DNA of 64,000 nt from Mariniphaga sp040772505 (GTDB lineage Bacteria > Bacteroidota > Bacteroidia > Bacteroidales > Prolixibacteraceae). The translations under genes and the position numbers were made by a program. Under the pieces are notes generated by a model, which saw only the letters and a list, made by a program, of their open reading frames with translations, ran no database searches and was not told the DNA's origin. Location of the stretch: the NCBI GenBank assembly GCA_040772505.1, contig JAXGYA010000010.1, forward strand, positions 68,765-132,764. The letters are read 5' to 3'. Positions 25,426-34,149 of this stretch are shown here, in pieces; the first letter of the stretch is position 1; each line of letters begins with the position of its first letter.

Positions 25426-26487
25426 ATGACTATCGAAAATAAAAGCAAGCTTATGCTGTTTCCCAAAGTCGGGAAATTTATCATAATCTTTTTTGCCTTT
25501 GCCCTGATTGTTGCAGGATTGAGGGCATACCAGCTTTATAGCTATATTTTCATGGAAAATGTGAAGAGTGAAAAAGCATTTATCATTCGTGAAGGCACAA
25601 ATTTCGACCAAATCATCAACCTGCTTGAAGAGAACGATATTGTTTTAAATTACAAAGCATTCAAATGGGTTTCCAAAAAGAAAAACTATGCAAACCTGAT
25701 TAAACCGGGCCGCTATCTCTTCAAAAAGGGGATGAATACCAACCAGATGGTTAACATGCTTCGGGCAGGTGAACAGGCACCGCTGAATGTAACCTTCAAC
25801 AACATTCGTTTCAAAGAAGAGCTGGCTGAAAAAATCAGTCATTATATCCAGGCTGATTCGCTGTCTCTCCTGATGCTTTTTGATGATTATGCAAAGATAG
25901 AGAGCTATGGGTTCACTCCGGAAACATATAAAGCCATGTTCATTCCCAACACTTACCGGTTTTACTGGACAACAACTGCCAACCAGTTTGCCGACCGGAT
26001 GAAACAGGAATATGACCGTTTTTGGAATAGTGTTCGAAAAGAAAAAGCTGAGAAATTAGGTCTCACACCTGTTCAGGTGGCGACATTGGCATCCATTGTA
26101 CAGGAAGAAACAGCCAAGACAGATGAGATGGAGCGTATTGCCGGAGTTTACATAAACAGGCTGAGGCGTGGAATGCTTCTGCAGGCTGATCCTACGGTAA
26201 AGTATGCCGCCGGTGACTTTACACTTCGCCGGGTTTTGAATGTGCATCTGGAGATTGATTCGCCTTACAATACTTATAAATATGCAGGGCTTCCCCCTGC
26301 ACCCATTAACTTTCCGGAAGTTACGGCTATTGATGCTGTTCTAAACTTTGAAAAGCACGATTTCCTATACATGGTTGCCCGCGAAGACTTTTCCGGCTAC
26401 CACAATTTCTCACGAACTCTGGCTGAACACAACCGCAACGCAGCAAAATACCATCAGGCACTCAACAACATAAAAATCTGGAAATAA
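25426..26487 (+). CDS. mltG: Endolytic murein transglycosylase
   Basis: 353 residues with one N-terminal membrane helix (FIIIFFAFALIVAGLRAY) and a large periplasmic YceG domain. The family signature NTYRFYW lies near residues 178-184, the catalytic Glu is in LASIVQEETAKTDE (near residue 220), and the ADPTVKYA and GLPPAPI blocks follow. It cleaves nascent glycan strands and sets their length. It is monocistronic and converges on the ribosomal operon's 3' end. Confidence 0.93.
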   Translation: MTIENKSKLMLFPKVGKFIIIFFAFALIVAGLRAYQLYSYIFMENVKSEKAFIIREGTNFDQIINLLEENDIVLNYKAFKWVSKKKNYANLIKPGRYLFKKGMNTNQMVNMLRAGEQAPLNVTFNNIRFKEELAEKISHYIQADSLSLLMLFDDYAKIESYGFTPETYKAMFIPNTYRFYWTTTANQFADRMKQEYDRFWNSVRKEKAEKLGLTPVQVATLASIVQEETAKTDEMERIAGVYINRLRRGMLLQADPTVKYAAGDFTLRRVLNVHLEIDSPYNTYKYAGLPPAPINFPEVTAIDAVLNFEKHDFLYMVAREDFSGYHNFSRTLAEHNRNAAKYHQALNNIKIWK

Positions 26488-26490
26488 AAA

Positions 26491-26513
26491 AACCGGACTG
26501 AATCAGTCCGGTT
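26491..26513 (-). terminator. Terminator of the ribosomal operon
   Basis: Arms AACCGGACT (26491-26499) and AGTCCGGTT (26505-26513) with a five-base loop. On the minus strand the stem is followed by seven T, so it ends the rplQ transcript; in the plus direction no T-run follows. It is placed between mltG and rplQ. Confidence 0.85.
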
Positions 26514-26538
26514 CCCATATATCTTAACCCTGTTTTGG

Positions 26539-27249
26539 TTATTCTTCTTTCGTGTCTTCCTCTTCAGGTTTGGCTTCAGCCTTGGTTTCCTCTTCAGGTT
26601 TGGCTTCAGCCTTTGTTTCCTCTTCAGCTTCGGCAGACGTAGCTTCAACTTCAGCATCAGTAGCCTCGGCAACCTGAGCTTCGATTACCTCTTCAGTAAC
26701 AACCTCACTCTGAACCTCCTCCACCTTTGATTCTTCAACTTTCACATCAGCTGCATGCTCACTCTTTTCAGCTTTAGGCTTCTCTTTTTTCCCTGCTGCC
26801 GCCACCGGTGATTCTGCTTTCTTAGCCCCTCCGCGGCGTGAACGGCGACGTTTGGGCTTGGCAGCCTCTTCAACTGAGGCAAGCATGGTTTCATTATAAT
26901 CAACCAGCTCAATGATACACATTTCTGCGTTATCCCCCAGGCGGGTACCGGTTCTCAAAATTCGGGTATATCCGCCGGGTCTGTCTGCAACCTTTACTGC
27001 CACATCGCGGAAAAGTTCCGATACGGCATCTTTATTCTGTAAATGGCTGAACACAACACGCCGGGAATGGGTAGTATCGTCTTTTGCCTTGGTAATGAGA
27101 GGCTCTACGTACATGCGCAGTGCTTTTGCTTTGGGCACGGTAGTGGTAATCCGCTTCGATTCAATCAGCGAACTGGCCATATTTGCCAGCATCGCCTTGC
27201 GGTGTGAGCTTGTACGTGTTAAATGATTGAATTTCTTGTTATGTCTCAT
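26539..27249 (-). CDS. rplQ: 50S ribosomal protein L17 with acidic C-terminal extension
   Basis: 236 residues. Residues 1-125 are canonical L17 (MRHNKKFNHLTRTSSHRKAM, then ESKRITTTVPKAKALR). After about residue 130 the sequence becomes a low-complexity extension: a basic RRRSRRGG patch and then about 100 residues rich in E, A, K, V and P, with EEETKAEAKP in tandem. L17 binds 23S rRNA near the exit tunnel. The extension is not part of the conserved fold and probably disordered. It is the last gene of the run. Confidence 0.93.
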   Translation of the reverse strand: MRHNKKFNHLTRTSSHRKAMLANMASSLIESKRITTTVPKAKALRMYVEPLITKAKDDTTHSRRVVFSHLQNKDAVSELFRDVAVKVADRPGGYTRILRTGTRLGDNAEMCIIELVDYNETMLASVEEAAKPKRRRSRRGGAKKAESPVAAAGKKEKPKAEKSEHAADVKVEESKVEEVQSEVVTEEVIEAQVAEATDAEVEATSAEAEEETKAEAKPEEETKAEAKPEEEDTKEE

Positions 27250-27255
27250 TGTTTC

Positions 27256-28248
27256 TTACTCCTTGTCAAGTTTATACTTACTTATATCCATTGCAAAGGT
27301 TAACCCCATGCTTCCAAGAAGTTCTTCCAGTTCAGCAAGCGATTTTTTACCGAAGTTTCTGAATTTAAGTAAGTCTGTTCGGTTATATGTTACCAGATCA
27401 CCCAGTGAATCCACTTCTGCTGCTTTTAGGCAATTGAGTGCCCTGACTGAAAGGTCGAGGTCAACCAATTTGGTTTTCAGCAACTGGCGCATATAAAGCA
27501 CCTCTTCGTCAAACTCCTCGTGTGCAAATTTTTCGTCAGAATCAATGGTGATTTTCTCATCGGAAAACAGCATCAGATGGAATATTAGAATTTTTGCTGC
27601 CTCTTTCAGTGCATCTTTGGGTTGAATTGAACCGTCAGTTGTGATTTCAATAATCAGCTTTTCATAGTCGGTTTTCTGCTCAACCCTGAAATTCTCAACA
27701 GAGTATTTCACATTTTTGATTGGTGTATAAATCGAATCCACTGGGATTACACCGAATTCGGCATCATCCTGTTTATTTTCAACTGCCGGAACATAGCCAC
27801 GTCCTTTTTCAATGGTTAGTTCCATCTGCAGTTTCACGTCAGGTTCCATCCGGCATATCACGAGATCGGGATTCAGCACTTTAAATCCGGTCATAAACTT
27901 ATTGAGTTCGCCTGCTTTAAAAACATCTTTCCCCGAAACCGTTACTGTAACTTTCTCGGAATCGAAATCCTCAATCTCATTAACGAAACGGATTTGTTTA
28001 ATATTTAAAATAATGTCCGTTACATCTTCGATAACGCCTTTTATGGTTGAGAACTCATGATCAACGCCTTCGATTTTCACATTTGTAATTGCGTAGCCTT
28101 CCAGCGACGACAACAAAATTCTTCGAAGGGCATTACCTATAGTAATCCCATAACCTGGCTCCAACGGGCGAAATTCAAATTTCCCGACCTTATCATCGGA
28201 TTCAATCATTATCACCTTGTCGGGCTTCTGGAATGCTAATATTGCCAT
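27256..28248 (-). CDS. rpoA: DNA-directed RNA polymerase subunit alpha
   Basis: 330 residues, the usual length. The N-terminal dimerisation domain has the conserved GYGITIGNALRRILLSSLEG segment (residues about 33-52); the C-terminal domain has NCLKAAEVDSLGDLV and LLKFRNFGKKSLAELEELL, the DNA- and activator-contacting helices. It assembles the RNA polymerase core. It lies between rpsD and rplQ, the usual alpha-operon position. Confidence 0.98.
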   Translation of the reverse strand: MAILAFQKPDKVIMIESDDKVGKFEFRPLEPGYGITIGNALRRILLSSLEGYAITNVKIEGVDHEFSTIKGVIEDVTDIILNIKQIRFVNEIEDFDSEKVTVTVSGKDVFKAGELNKFMTGFKVLNPDLVICRMEPDVKLQMELTIEKGRGYVPAVENKQDDAEFGVIPVDSIYTPIKNVKYSVENFRVEQKTDYEKLIIEITTDGSIQPKDALKEAAKILIFHLMLFSDEKITIDSDEKFAHEEFDEEVLYMRQLLKTKLVDLDLSVRALNCLKAAEVDSLGDLVTYNRTDLLKFRNFGKKSLAELEELLGSMGLTFAMDISKYKLDKE

Positions 28249-28266
28249 AATAACCTTAGTAAAATT

Positions 28267-28875
28267 TTATTTTGAATACAACTCTACAATAAGCTGTTCT
28301 TTGATATTTTCAGGTATATCCTCGCGTTCCGGCACATTTAAAAACTTGCCGGCCATCTTGTCGCTGTCCCATTCCAGCCACTCGTAGCGAGTACCTCTGC
28401 GTGTTTGCAATGAATCAGCGATTTCCACCATCGCTTTAGATTTCTCCCTAACCCCAACAATATCGCCGGGTTTTACCTGATACGACGGAATGTTAACAAC
28501 TTTTCCATTCACAACAATATGTTTGTGTGAAACAAACTGACGGGCTGCGTCCCGAGTTTTTGCAATACCCATACGAAAAACCACATTGTCGAGCCTTGAC
28601 TCCAACAACTGAAGCAATACTTCACCGGTAATTCCTTTTGATGAATTTGCTTTTTCAAAAAGATTCCGGAATTGCCTTTCCAAAATACCGTAGGTATATT
28701 TTGCCTTTTGTTTTTCTTTCAATTGCTGACCATATTCAGACACTTTTCTTCTCCGTGCCGACACACCATGCATCCCGGGTGGATAATTCTTGCGTTCCAG
28801 AACTTTATCGGGGCCAAAAATTGGTTCACCGAATTTTCGTGCAATTTTTGATTTTGGTCCTCTGTATCTTGCCAT
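28267..28875 (-). CDS. rpsD: 30S ribosomal protein S4
   Basis: 202 residues. N-terminus MARYRGPKSKIARKFGEPIF; the S4 RNA-binding domain spans about residues 92-150 (ESRLDNVVFRMGIAKTRDAA, then QFVSHKHIVVNGKVV). The zinc-binding cysteines of some S4 forms are absent. It is an early 16S rRNA binder and in many bacteria the alpha-operon translational repressor. Confidence 0.97.
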   Translation of the reverse strand: MARYRGPKSKIARKFGEPIFGPDKVLERKNYPPGMHGVSARRRKVSEYGQQLKEKQKAKYTYGILERQFRNLFEKANSSKGITGEVLLQLLESRLDNVVFRMGIAKTRDAARQFVSHKHIVVNGKVVNIPSYQVKPGDIVGVREKSKAMVEIADSLQTRRGTRYEWLEWDSDKMAGKFLNVPEREDIPENIKEQLIVELYSK

Positions 28876-28893
28876 TACCTTATTCTTTAAAAA

Positions 28894-29283
28894 TTAAACA
28901 CGCCTTCTTTTTGGTGGTCTGCAACCGTTGTGAGGCATCGGGGTAACATCAACTATTTCAGTTACCTGAATCCCTGTGGTAGCCAATGCCCTGATAGCTG
29001 CTTCACGTCCGTTTCCCGGTCCTTTCACAAATACTTTAACTTTGCGCAAGCCCATGTCGTAAGCTGTCTTTGCGCACTCTTCCGATGCTACCTGAGCGGC
29101 ATAAGGGGTATTCTTCTTTGAACCGCGGAAACCTTTTTTCCCTGCAGATGACCATGAAATGACTTCACCATTCATATTGGTCAGCGTAACAATAATATTG
29201 TTGAACGAAGAGTGGATGTGAGCCATTCCGTTTGGCTCAACAACAACCACACGCCTTTTACTTGTTCCTGTCTTTTTTGCCAT
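28894..29283 (-). CDS. rpsK: 30S ribosomal protein S11
   Basis: 129 residues with KGPGNGREAAIRAL and the C-terminal PHNGCRPPKRRRV that lines the 30S platform near the mRNA exit. Spacing to rpsM is 12 bases. Confidence 0.97.
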   Translation of the reverse strand: MAKKTGTSKRRVVVVEPNGMAHIHSSFNNIIVTLTNMNGEVISWSSAGKKGFRGSKKNTPYAAQVASEECAKTAYDMGLRKVKVFVKGPGNGREAAIRALATTGIQVTEIVDVTPMPHNGCRPPKRRRV

Positions 29284-29295
29284 ACCTTAACTACC

Positions 29296-29673
29296 TTATT
29301 TAGTGGCCATTTTTTTGTTCGCAACAGTTTTGCGCTTCCCCTTTCGGGTTCGTGCGTTTGTCTTTGTGTTTTGTCCGCGAACAGGCATGCCAATACGGTG
29401 GCGGATTCCACGGTAACAACCGATATCCATCAGCCGCTTAATATTCATTTGAACTTCTGAACGGAGCTCACCTTCAACCTTGAAATTGCTGTTGATAACA
29501 TTGCGAACAGCCTGAAACTGCTCGTCATTCCAATCCTGAACCTTTAATTCCCGGTCAACTCCGGCTTCCTTAAGGATAGTATTTGCCCTGCTCCGGCCAA
29601 TGCCGTAGATATAAGTAAGGGCAACTTCACCTCTTTTATTATTCGGAATATCAACACCTACAATACGTGCCAT
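29296..29673 (-). CDS. rpsM: 30S ribosomal protein S13
   Basis: 125 residues. MARIVGVDIPNNKRGEVAL and the helix-two-turn-helix YIYGIGRSRANTIL are typical; the basic C-terminal tail (NAGT-like KTNARTRKGKRKT) contacts the P-site tRNA. Part of the alpha-operon block. Confidence 0.97.
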   Translation of the reverse strand: MARIVGVDIPNNKRGEVALTYIYGIGRSRANTILKEAGVDRELKVQDWNDEQFQAVRNVINSNFKVEGELRSEVQMNIKRLMDIGCYRGIRHRIGMPVRGQNTKTNARTRKGKRKTVANKKMATK

Positions 29674-29693
29674 ATAAATTATTTTTTTACTAA

Positions 29694-29813
29694 TTATTTC
29701 CCCTGTCGTTGTTTAAACCTCGGGTTTTTTTTATTAATTACATACAAACGCCCTTTTCTGCGAACGATTTTACATTCCGGGCTGCGCTTTTTTACTGAAG
29801 CACGAGTTTTCAT
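29694..29813 (-). CDS. rpmJ: 50S ribosomal protein L36 (zinc-free form)
   Basis: 39 residues, found by reading the minus strand between rpsM and infA: MKTRASVKKRSPECKIVRRK followed by GRLYVINKKNPRFKQRQGK. The canonical zinc ribbon has three Cys and one His; only Cys14 remains, so this is a C-minus form that cannot hold zinc in the usual way. It sits 11 bases from infA. Confidence 0.93.
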   Translation of the reverse strand: MKTRASVKKRSPECKIVRRKGRLYVINKKNPRFKQRQGK

Positions 29814-29824
29814 TTTATTCTGCT

Positions 29825-30046
29825 TTAATTTTTATATCTAAACGTTATCCTTCCCTTGGTCAGATCATAGGGAGACATCTCCACTTTCACTTTATCGCCG
29901 GGTAAAATTTTTATATAATGCATTCTCATCTTCCCTGAAATATGGGCTGTTATAACATGTCCGTTTTCCAGTTCAACACGAAACATTGCATTGGATAATG
30001 CTTCTAGAATTGTCCCGTCTTGTTCTATTGAAGATTGTTTTGCCAT
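29825..30046 (-). CDS. infA: Translation initiation factor IF-1
   Basis: 73 residues, an OB fold: AKQSSIEQDGTILEALSNAM, then FRVELENGHVITAHISGKMR and VKVEMSPYDLTKGRITFRYK. It binds the A site during initiation. The usual map gene between secY and infA is missing; a 128-base AT-rich spacer stands there instead. Confidence 0.97.
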   Translation of the reverse strand: MAKQSSIEQDGTILEALSNAMFRVELENGHVITAHISGKMRMHYIKILPGDKVKVEMSPYDLTKGRITFRYKN

Positions 30047-30174
30047 AAAACTTTAACCTTTTTTATATTTTTTTAAACTTCTGAATTTTCCACAAAGATA
30101 ACAGAAGCTTTTAACACTACATAATTACACACTGATCTCCTTAATAATCATTTAAAAAGGAAGTACTTATTACA

Positions 30175-31509
30175 CTAAAATCCACCTCCGCCTCTGCCTT
30201 TCAAACGGCCTGTTTTTGTCAGTCCGTCATAATGGCGCATGAGCAGGTGGCTTTCTATCTGCTGCAGGGTATCCAATACCACACCAACCAGAATTAGCAG
30301 CGAAGTTCCCCCATAAAAATAGGCAAACGACTGGTTAATTCCAATAAGCATGGCAAAAGCGGGCAGGATGGTTATGATTCCAAGAAATATGGAGCCCGGA
30401 AGCGTAATTCTCGACATGATGGTATCGAGAAACTCAACGGTTTTCTTTCCGGGTTTCACTCCCGGAATAAATCCTCCGTTTTTCTTCATATCCTCTGCCA
30501 TTTGTGTAGGATTCACAGTGATTGCCGTATAAAAATAGGTAAAAGCAACCACCAGTAAAAACTGCACAAAGTTGTACCAAAACCCGGTGATGTTAGATAA
30601 AGCAGCTGCAACACCCCTGAGATTATCGGAATTTGCCACGCCAACAATAGTGATTGGCACCATCATAATTGCCTGGGCAAAAATGATAGGCATTACACCT
30701 GCTGCGTTCACTTTTAAGGGGATGTACTGACGCACACCTCCGTATTGTTTGTTTCCAACTATCCGTTTGGCATACTGCACTGGTATTCTCCGGGTGCCCT
30801 GCACCAAAAGAATTGATGCCACAAATACCAGGAAAAGGATAACAAACTCGACAAGAAACATTACAAGACCTCCGCCCTGCTGGCTAATGCGCGAAGCAAA
30901 TTCCTGAACAACAGCCTGAGGCAATCGCGCAATGATACCAATCATAATAATCAGGGAAATTCCGTTCCCGATTCCCTTGTCGGTTATGCGCTCACCCAAC
31001 CACATGACAAACATTGACCCTGCCGTCAGAATAATGACAGACGACACGGTGAACATTGCACCCTTTAATGCAAAAGCAGTATCGGGCAGTTGATAATGCA
31101 GGTTGGCTAAATATGCCGGCGACTGGAAAATCAGAATAAGCACGGTCAGATACCGTGTAATCTGATTTATTTTCCTTCTTCCCGACTCCCCTTCTTTCTG
31201 CAACCTCTGGAAATAGGGTACTGCAATGCCAAGCAACTGGATTACAATTGAGGCGGAAATGTACGGCATAATACCTAAAGCAAATATTGAAGCCTGTGCA
31301 AATGCACCTCCGGAAAACATGTTGATTAACCCAAGCAAACCGTCAGAAGTCTGGCTTTTCAAATTCTGCAACTGCCCCGGATCAACACCCGGAAGGGAAA
31401 CGAAAGAACCTAACCTGTAGATTAAAATGAAAAACATGGTGGTTCCGATCCGAATCCTCAGGTCTTCGATCTTGTAAATATTCTTCAGAGTTTCTATAAA
31501 TCGTTTCAT
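30175..31509 (-). CDS. secY: Protein translocase subunit SecY
   Basis: 444 residues, ten membrane segments. N-terminal KRFIETLKNIYKIEDLR, GVDPGQL and the GIMPYISASIVIQLLGIAVP segment (TM2) are typical; the cytoplasmic loop around GKKTVEFLDTIMSRITLPG and the C-terminal HYDGLTKTGRLKGRGGGGF end match the family. It forms the Sec channel. Placed after L15 in the spc block. Confidence 0.97.
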   Translation of the reverse strand: MKRFIETLKNIYKIEDLRIRIGTTMFFILIYRLGSFVSLPGVDPGQLQNLKSQTSDGLLGLINMFSGGAFAQASIFALGIMPYISASIVIQLLGIAVPYFQRLQKEGESGRRKINQITRYLTVLILIFQSPAYLANLHYQLPDTAFALKGAMFTVSSVIILTAGSMFVMWLGERITDKGIGNGISLIIMIGIIARLPQAVVQEFASRISQQGGGLVMFLVEFVILFLVFVASILLVQGTRRIPVQYAKRIVGNKQYGGVRQYIPLKVNAAGVMPIIFAQAIMMVPITIVGVANSDNLRGVAAALSNITGFWYNFVQFLLVVAFTYFYTAITVNPTQMAEDMKKNGGFIPGVKPGKKTVEFLDTIMSRITLPGSIFLGIITILPAFAMLIGINQSFAYFYGGTSLLILVGVVLDTLQQIESHLLMRHYDGLTKTGRLKGRGGGGF

Positions 31510-31515
31510 TATAGT

Positions 31516-31962
31516 TTATAGTATTTCTGTTGTTCCTTCAAGTTTTTCAATAGCTTCTTTGGCACTTTTGGAAAAGGCATGAGCCTTAACGTCAAGCTTT
31601 TTATTTAGTGATCCGCCTCCAAGGATTTTAACCTTATCATTTTTTGAGACAACTCCGGCACTGACCAAAATGGCAATATCGATTGATGCGGAGTTTATTT
31701 TCTCTGCAATTTGCTGCAACACATCGAGGTTAATTGCCTTGTATTCAATGCGATTAATATTTTTAAACCCTGATTTGGGAACCAAACGCTGCAAAGGCGT
31801 TTGCCCGCCTTCAAATCCAATTTTTCTTGAATATCCCGAACGTGATTTCTGTCCTTTATGCCCCCGGGTTGAAGTTCCCCCGCGGCCGGAACCCTCGCCA
31901 CGCCCAATGCGCTTTGTTTTCTTGGTAGAACCCTCTGCAGGTTTTAACTTATTTAAATTCAT
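31516..31962 (-). CDS. rplO: 50S ribosomal protein L15
   Basis: 148 residues. MNLNKLKPAEGSTKKTKRIG, then GRGEGSGRGGTSTRGHKGQKSRSG and GFEGGQTPLQRLVPKSGF (listed in parts) are hallmark L15 sequences. Ends six bases before secY. Confidence 0.97.
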   Translation of the reverse strand: MNLNKLKPAEGSTKKTKRIGRGEGSGRGGTSTRGHKGQKSRSGYSRKIGFEGGQTPLQRLVPKSGFKNINRIEYKAINLDVLQQIAEKINSASIDIAILVSAGVVSKNDKVKILGGGSLNKKLDVKAHAFSKSAKEAIEKLEGTTEIL

Positions 31963-31985
31963 GATTTCAATTATTTGAAATATTG

Positions 31986-32165
31986 TTATACTTCCTCAAC
32001 TTTAACTAAATGAGCCACTTTATGTGCCATTCCAACCACTTGCGGGGTTGCTTCGTGTTCAACAGTATGGTTGATTTTGCGTAGCCCCAGGGCTTCGAGC
32101 GTAGCTCTCTGCTTTTTGGTTGAACCGATACTACTTTTTACCTGTGTAATCTTAATTTTAGCCAT
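31986..32165 (-). CDS. rpmD: 50S ribosomal protein L30
   Basis: 59 residues from AKIKITQVKSSIGSTKKQ. A longer in-frame start at 32231 would fold the rpsE end into this protein and is rejected; the Met at 32165 gives the normal L30 length. Conserved LEALGLRKINHTVEH follows. Confidence 0.95.
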   Translation of the reverse strand: MAKIKITQVKSSIGSTKKQRATLEALGLRKINHTVEHEATPQVVGMAHKVAHLVKVEEV

Positions 32166-32172
32166 GATCGCT

Positions 32173-32688
32173 TTATCCTTTAAATACTTTTTCAAGTGAA
32201 ACACCCCTGTGCTGTGCCACGGTTCGGGCATCTCTCAGCTCGAGAAGAGCTTCCATTGTGGCTTTAACCAGGTTATGCGGATTTGAAGAACCTTTGGATT
32301 TTGCAAGGATGTCTGTAATCCCTACGCTTTCAAGAACAGCACGCATTGCGCCGCCTGCAACAACTCCGGTACCCGGCGTGGCAGGTTTGAGCAATACGTT
32401 GGCTCCGCCAAAACGTGCTGTTTGCTCATGCGGAATGGTTCCATGCAAAACCGGGATTTTAAACAGATTCTTTTTGGCTGCTTCAATACCTTTGCCAATT
32501 GCAGTTGTAACTTCACTTGCTTTGCCAAGTCCCCAACCTACAATACCGTCTTCATTTCCAACAACAACAATGGCTGTGAAACTAAACGTGCGTCCCCCCT
32601 TGGTTACTTTGGTCACCCGGTTGATAGCCACCAACCTGTCTTTTAACTCGAGATCGCTTGTTTTAACTTTTTTACTTAATATCGCCAT
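32173..32688 (-). CDS. rpsE: 30S ribosomal protein S5
   Basis: 171 residues. The N-terminal double-stranded RNA-binding domain contains GGRTFSFTAIVVVGNEDGIV and GWGLGKASEV; the C-terminal domain has RAVLESVGITDILAKSKGSS. Located between rplR and rpmD, with an unusual 88-base structured spacer upstream. Confidence 0.97.
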   Translation of the reverse strand: MAILSKKVKTSDLELKDRLVAINRVTKVTKGGRTFSFTAIVVVGNEDGIVGWGLGKASEVTTAIGKGIEAAKKNLFKIPVLHGTIPHEQTARFGGANVLLKPATPGTGVVAGGAMRAVLESVGITDILAKSKGSSNPHNLVKATMEALLELRDARTVAQHRGVSLEKVFKG

Positions 32689-32712
32689 AATTTATTTCAT
32701 GTCATTTATTTC

Positions 32713-32764
32713 CCTGCCTTCAACAGTTCACTGAAAATTTTTCATTTTCACGCATTGTGGCAGG
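32713..32764 (-). other. Structured spacer between rplR and rpsE
   Basis: In an operon where most spacers are under 25 bases, 88 bases separate rplR and rpsE. They hold a nested palindrome: outer arms CCTGCC (32713-32718) and GGCAGG (32759-32764), inner stem TGAAAAT (32732-32738) and ATTTTCA (32744-32750). Possible regulatory or processing RNA element; no T-run follows in the minus direction, so a terminator is unlikely. Confidence 0.4.
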
Positions 32765-32776
32765 AAGAAACTCATT

Positions 32777-33133
32777 TCAAAACTTAAGACCTCCCTCACG
32801 AGCTGCATCGGCTAACTGTTTCACCCTGCCGTGATATAAATAGCCGCTTCTGTCGAACACTACATTTTCGATACCGGCAGCCAATGCTTTCTTTGCGATG
32901 AGCTTGCCAACCATCGCTGCCTTTTCAGTTTTATTGCCGCTTTTTTCAGCAATTTCCTTTTCGGTTGAAGAAGCAGCAAGCAATGTGGTTTCACTGATAT
33001 CGTCAATTAACTGAACGTATATTTGCTTATTGCTTCTGAAAACGCTCAGACGCGGGCGCTCGGGTGTTCCGGTAATCACTTTGCGTACCCGGTGCTTTAT
33101 CCTTAAACGCCTTTCTGTTTTTGTCAATGCCAT
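32777..33133 (-). CDS. rplR: 50S ribosomal protein L18
   Basis: 118 residues. RRLRIKHRVRKVITGTPERP and FRSNKQIYVQLIDD at the N-terminus, VVFDRSGYLYHGRVKQLADA at the C-terminus, the 5S rRNA-binding region. In the spc block. Confidence 0.97.
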   Translation of the reverse strand: MALTKTERRLRIKHRVRKVITGTPERPRLSVFRSNKQIYVQLIDDISETTLLAASSTEKEIAEKSGNKTEKAAMVGKLIAKKALAAGIENVVFDRSGYLYHGRVKQLADAAREGGLKF

Positions 33134-33153
33134 ATTTCCTTAATTTTCAAAAA

Positions 33154-33711
33154 TTATTTTGCAGTGGCTTTACCGGCTTTACGCCTCAACTCTTCGCCAA
33201 CAAACTTGACTCCCTTGCCTTTATAAGGCTCAGGTTTACGGAATGATCTGATTTTTGCGGCAATCTGCCCCAGCAATTGTTTATCAGAGCCCTTCAGGGT
33301 AATAATCGGATTACTGCGCCTGTCGGACACTGCCTCCACAGTAATTTCCCCGGGAAGCTGAAGGTATATATGGTGTGAAAATCCCAGCATAAGATCAAGA
33401 ACGTTGTTTTGCAAAACCTCGGCACGATAACCAACGCCAACAAGCTCCAGCTTAATCTCAAATCCTTTGGAAACACCTTCCACCATATTATTTACCAGCG
33501 ACCTTGAAAGCCCGTGCAGCGATTTCTGCTGCTTGGTTTCCGCAAACCTGATAAAAGTAATGTGATTGTCCTCAATATTTATTTCAATCCCAGGAGGCAT
33601 CTGTTGTTTCAATTCACCAAGCGGTCCTTTAACGGAAACCAGATTACTTTCATCAACTTTGACTTCTACTCCTGATGGTATTTCAATGGGTAACTTACCT
33701 ATTCTTGACAT
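33154..33711 (-). CDS. rplF: 50S ribosomal protein L6
   Basis: 185 residues. MSRIGKLPIEIPSGVEVKVD, the VEGVSKGFEIKLELVGVGYR turn, and the C-terminal RKPEPYKGKGVKFVGEELRR match L6, which binds 23S rRNA near the factor-binding site. Confidence 0.97.
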   Translation of the reverse strand: MSRIGKLPIEIPSGVEVKVDESNLVSVKGPLGELKQQMPPGIEINIEDNHITFIRFAETKQQKSLHGLSRSLVNNMVEGVSKGFEIKLELVGVGYRAEVLQNNVLDLMLGFSHHIYLQLPGEITVEAVSDRRSNPIITLKGSDKQLLGQIAAKIRSFRKPEPYKGKGVKFVGEELRRKAGKATAK

Positions 33712-33723
33712 AACCTGTTTTTT

Positions 33724-34131
33724 TTAATAGACGTAACATAAAACTTCACCCCCTACATTCATTTCACGGGCTTCCTTATCGGTAATCACGCCACTTGATG
33801 TAGAAATTATTGCTATCCCAAGACCATTGAGAACACGCGGAATGTTATCGCTGTTGCAATATTTCCGTAATCCCGGTTTGCTGATCCTTTTAATGCCTTT
33901 GATTGCAGGTACTTTTGATTCAGGGTGATATTTCAGTGCAATTTTAATATTGCCCTGATAACCTTCATCATCCTCAAATTTGTAGTTTAAAATATACCCT
34001 TTATCCATCAGGATTTTGGTCATCTCCTTTTTAATGTTGGATGCCGGAATATCAACTACTCTGTGCTTAGCAAGAATCGCATTGCGCACTCTTGTCAGAT
34101 AATCTGCTATCGGATCTGTTACTTTACTCAT
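33724..34131 (-). CDS. rpsH: 30S ribosomal protein S8
   Basis: 135 residues. MSKVTDPIADYLTRVRNAIL and the C-terminal ISTSSGVITDKEAREMNVGG are characteristic. S8 binds 16S rRNA helix 21 and in many bacteria represses the spc operon. Confidence 0.97.
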   Translation of the reverse strand: MSKVTDPIADYLTRVRNAILAKHRVVDIPASNIKKEMTKILMDKGYILNYKFEDDEGYQGNIKIALKYHPESKVPAIKGIKRISKPGLRKYCNSDNIPRVLNGLGIAIISTSSGVITDKEAREMNVGGEVLCYVY

Positions 34132-34149
34132 TTTTCAAGTCTTTAAAAA

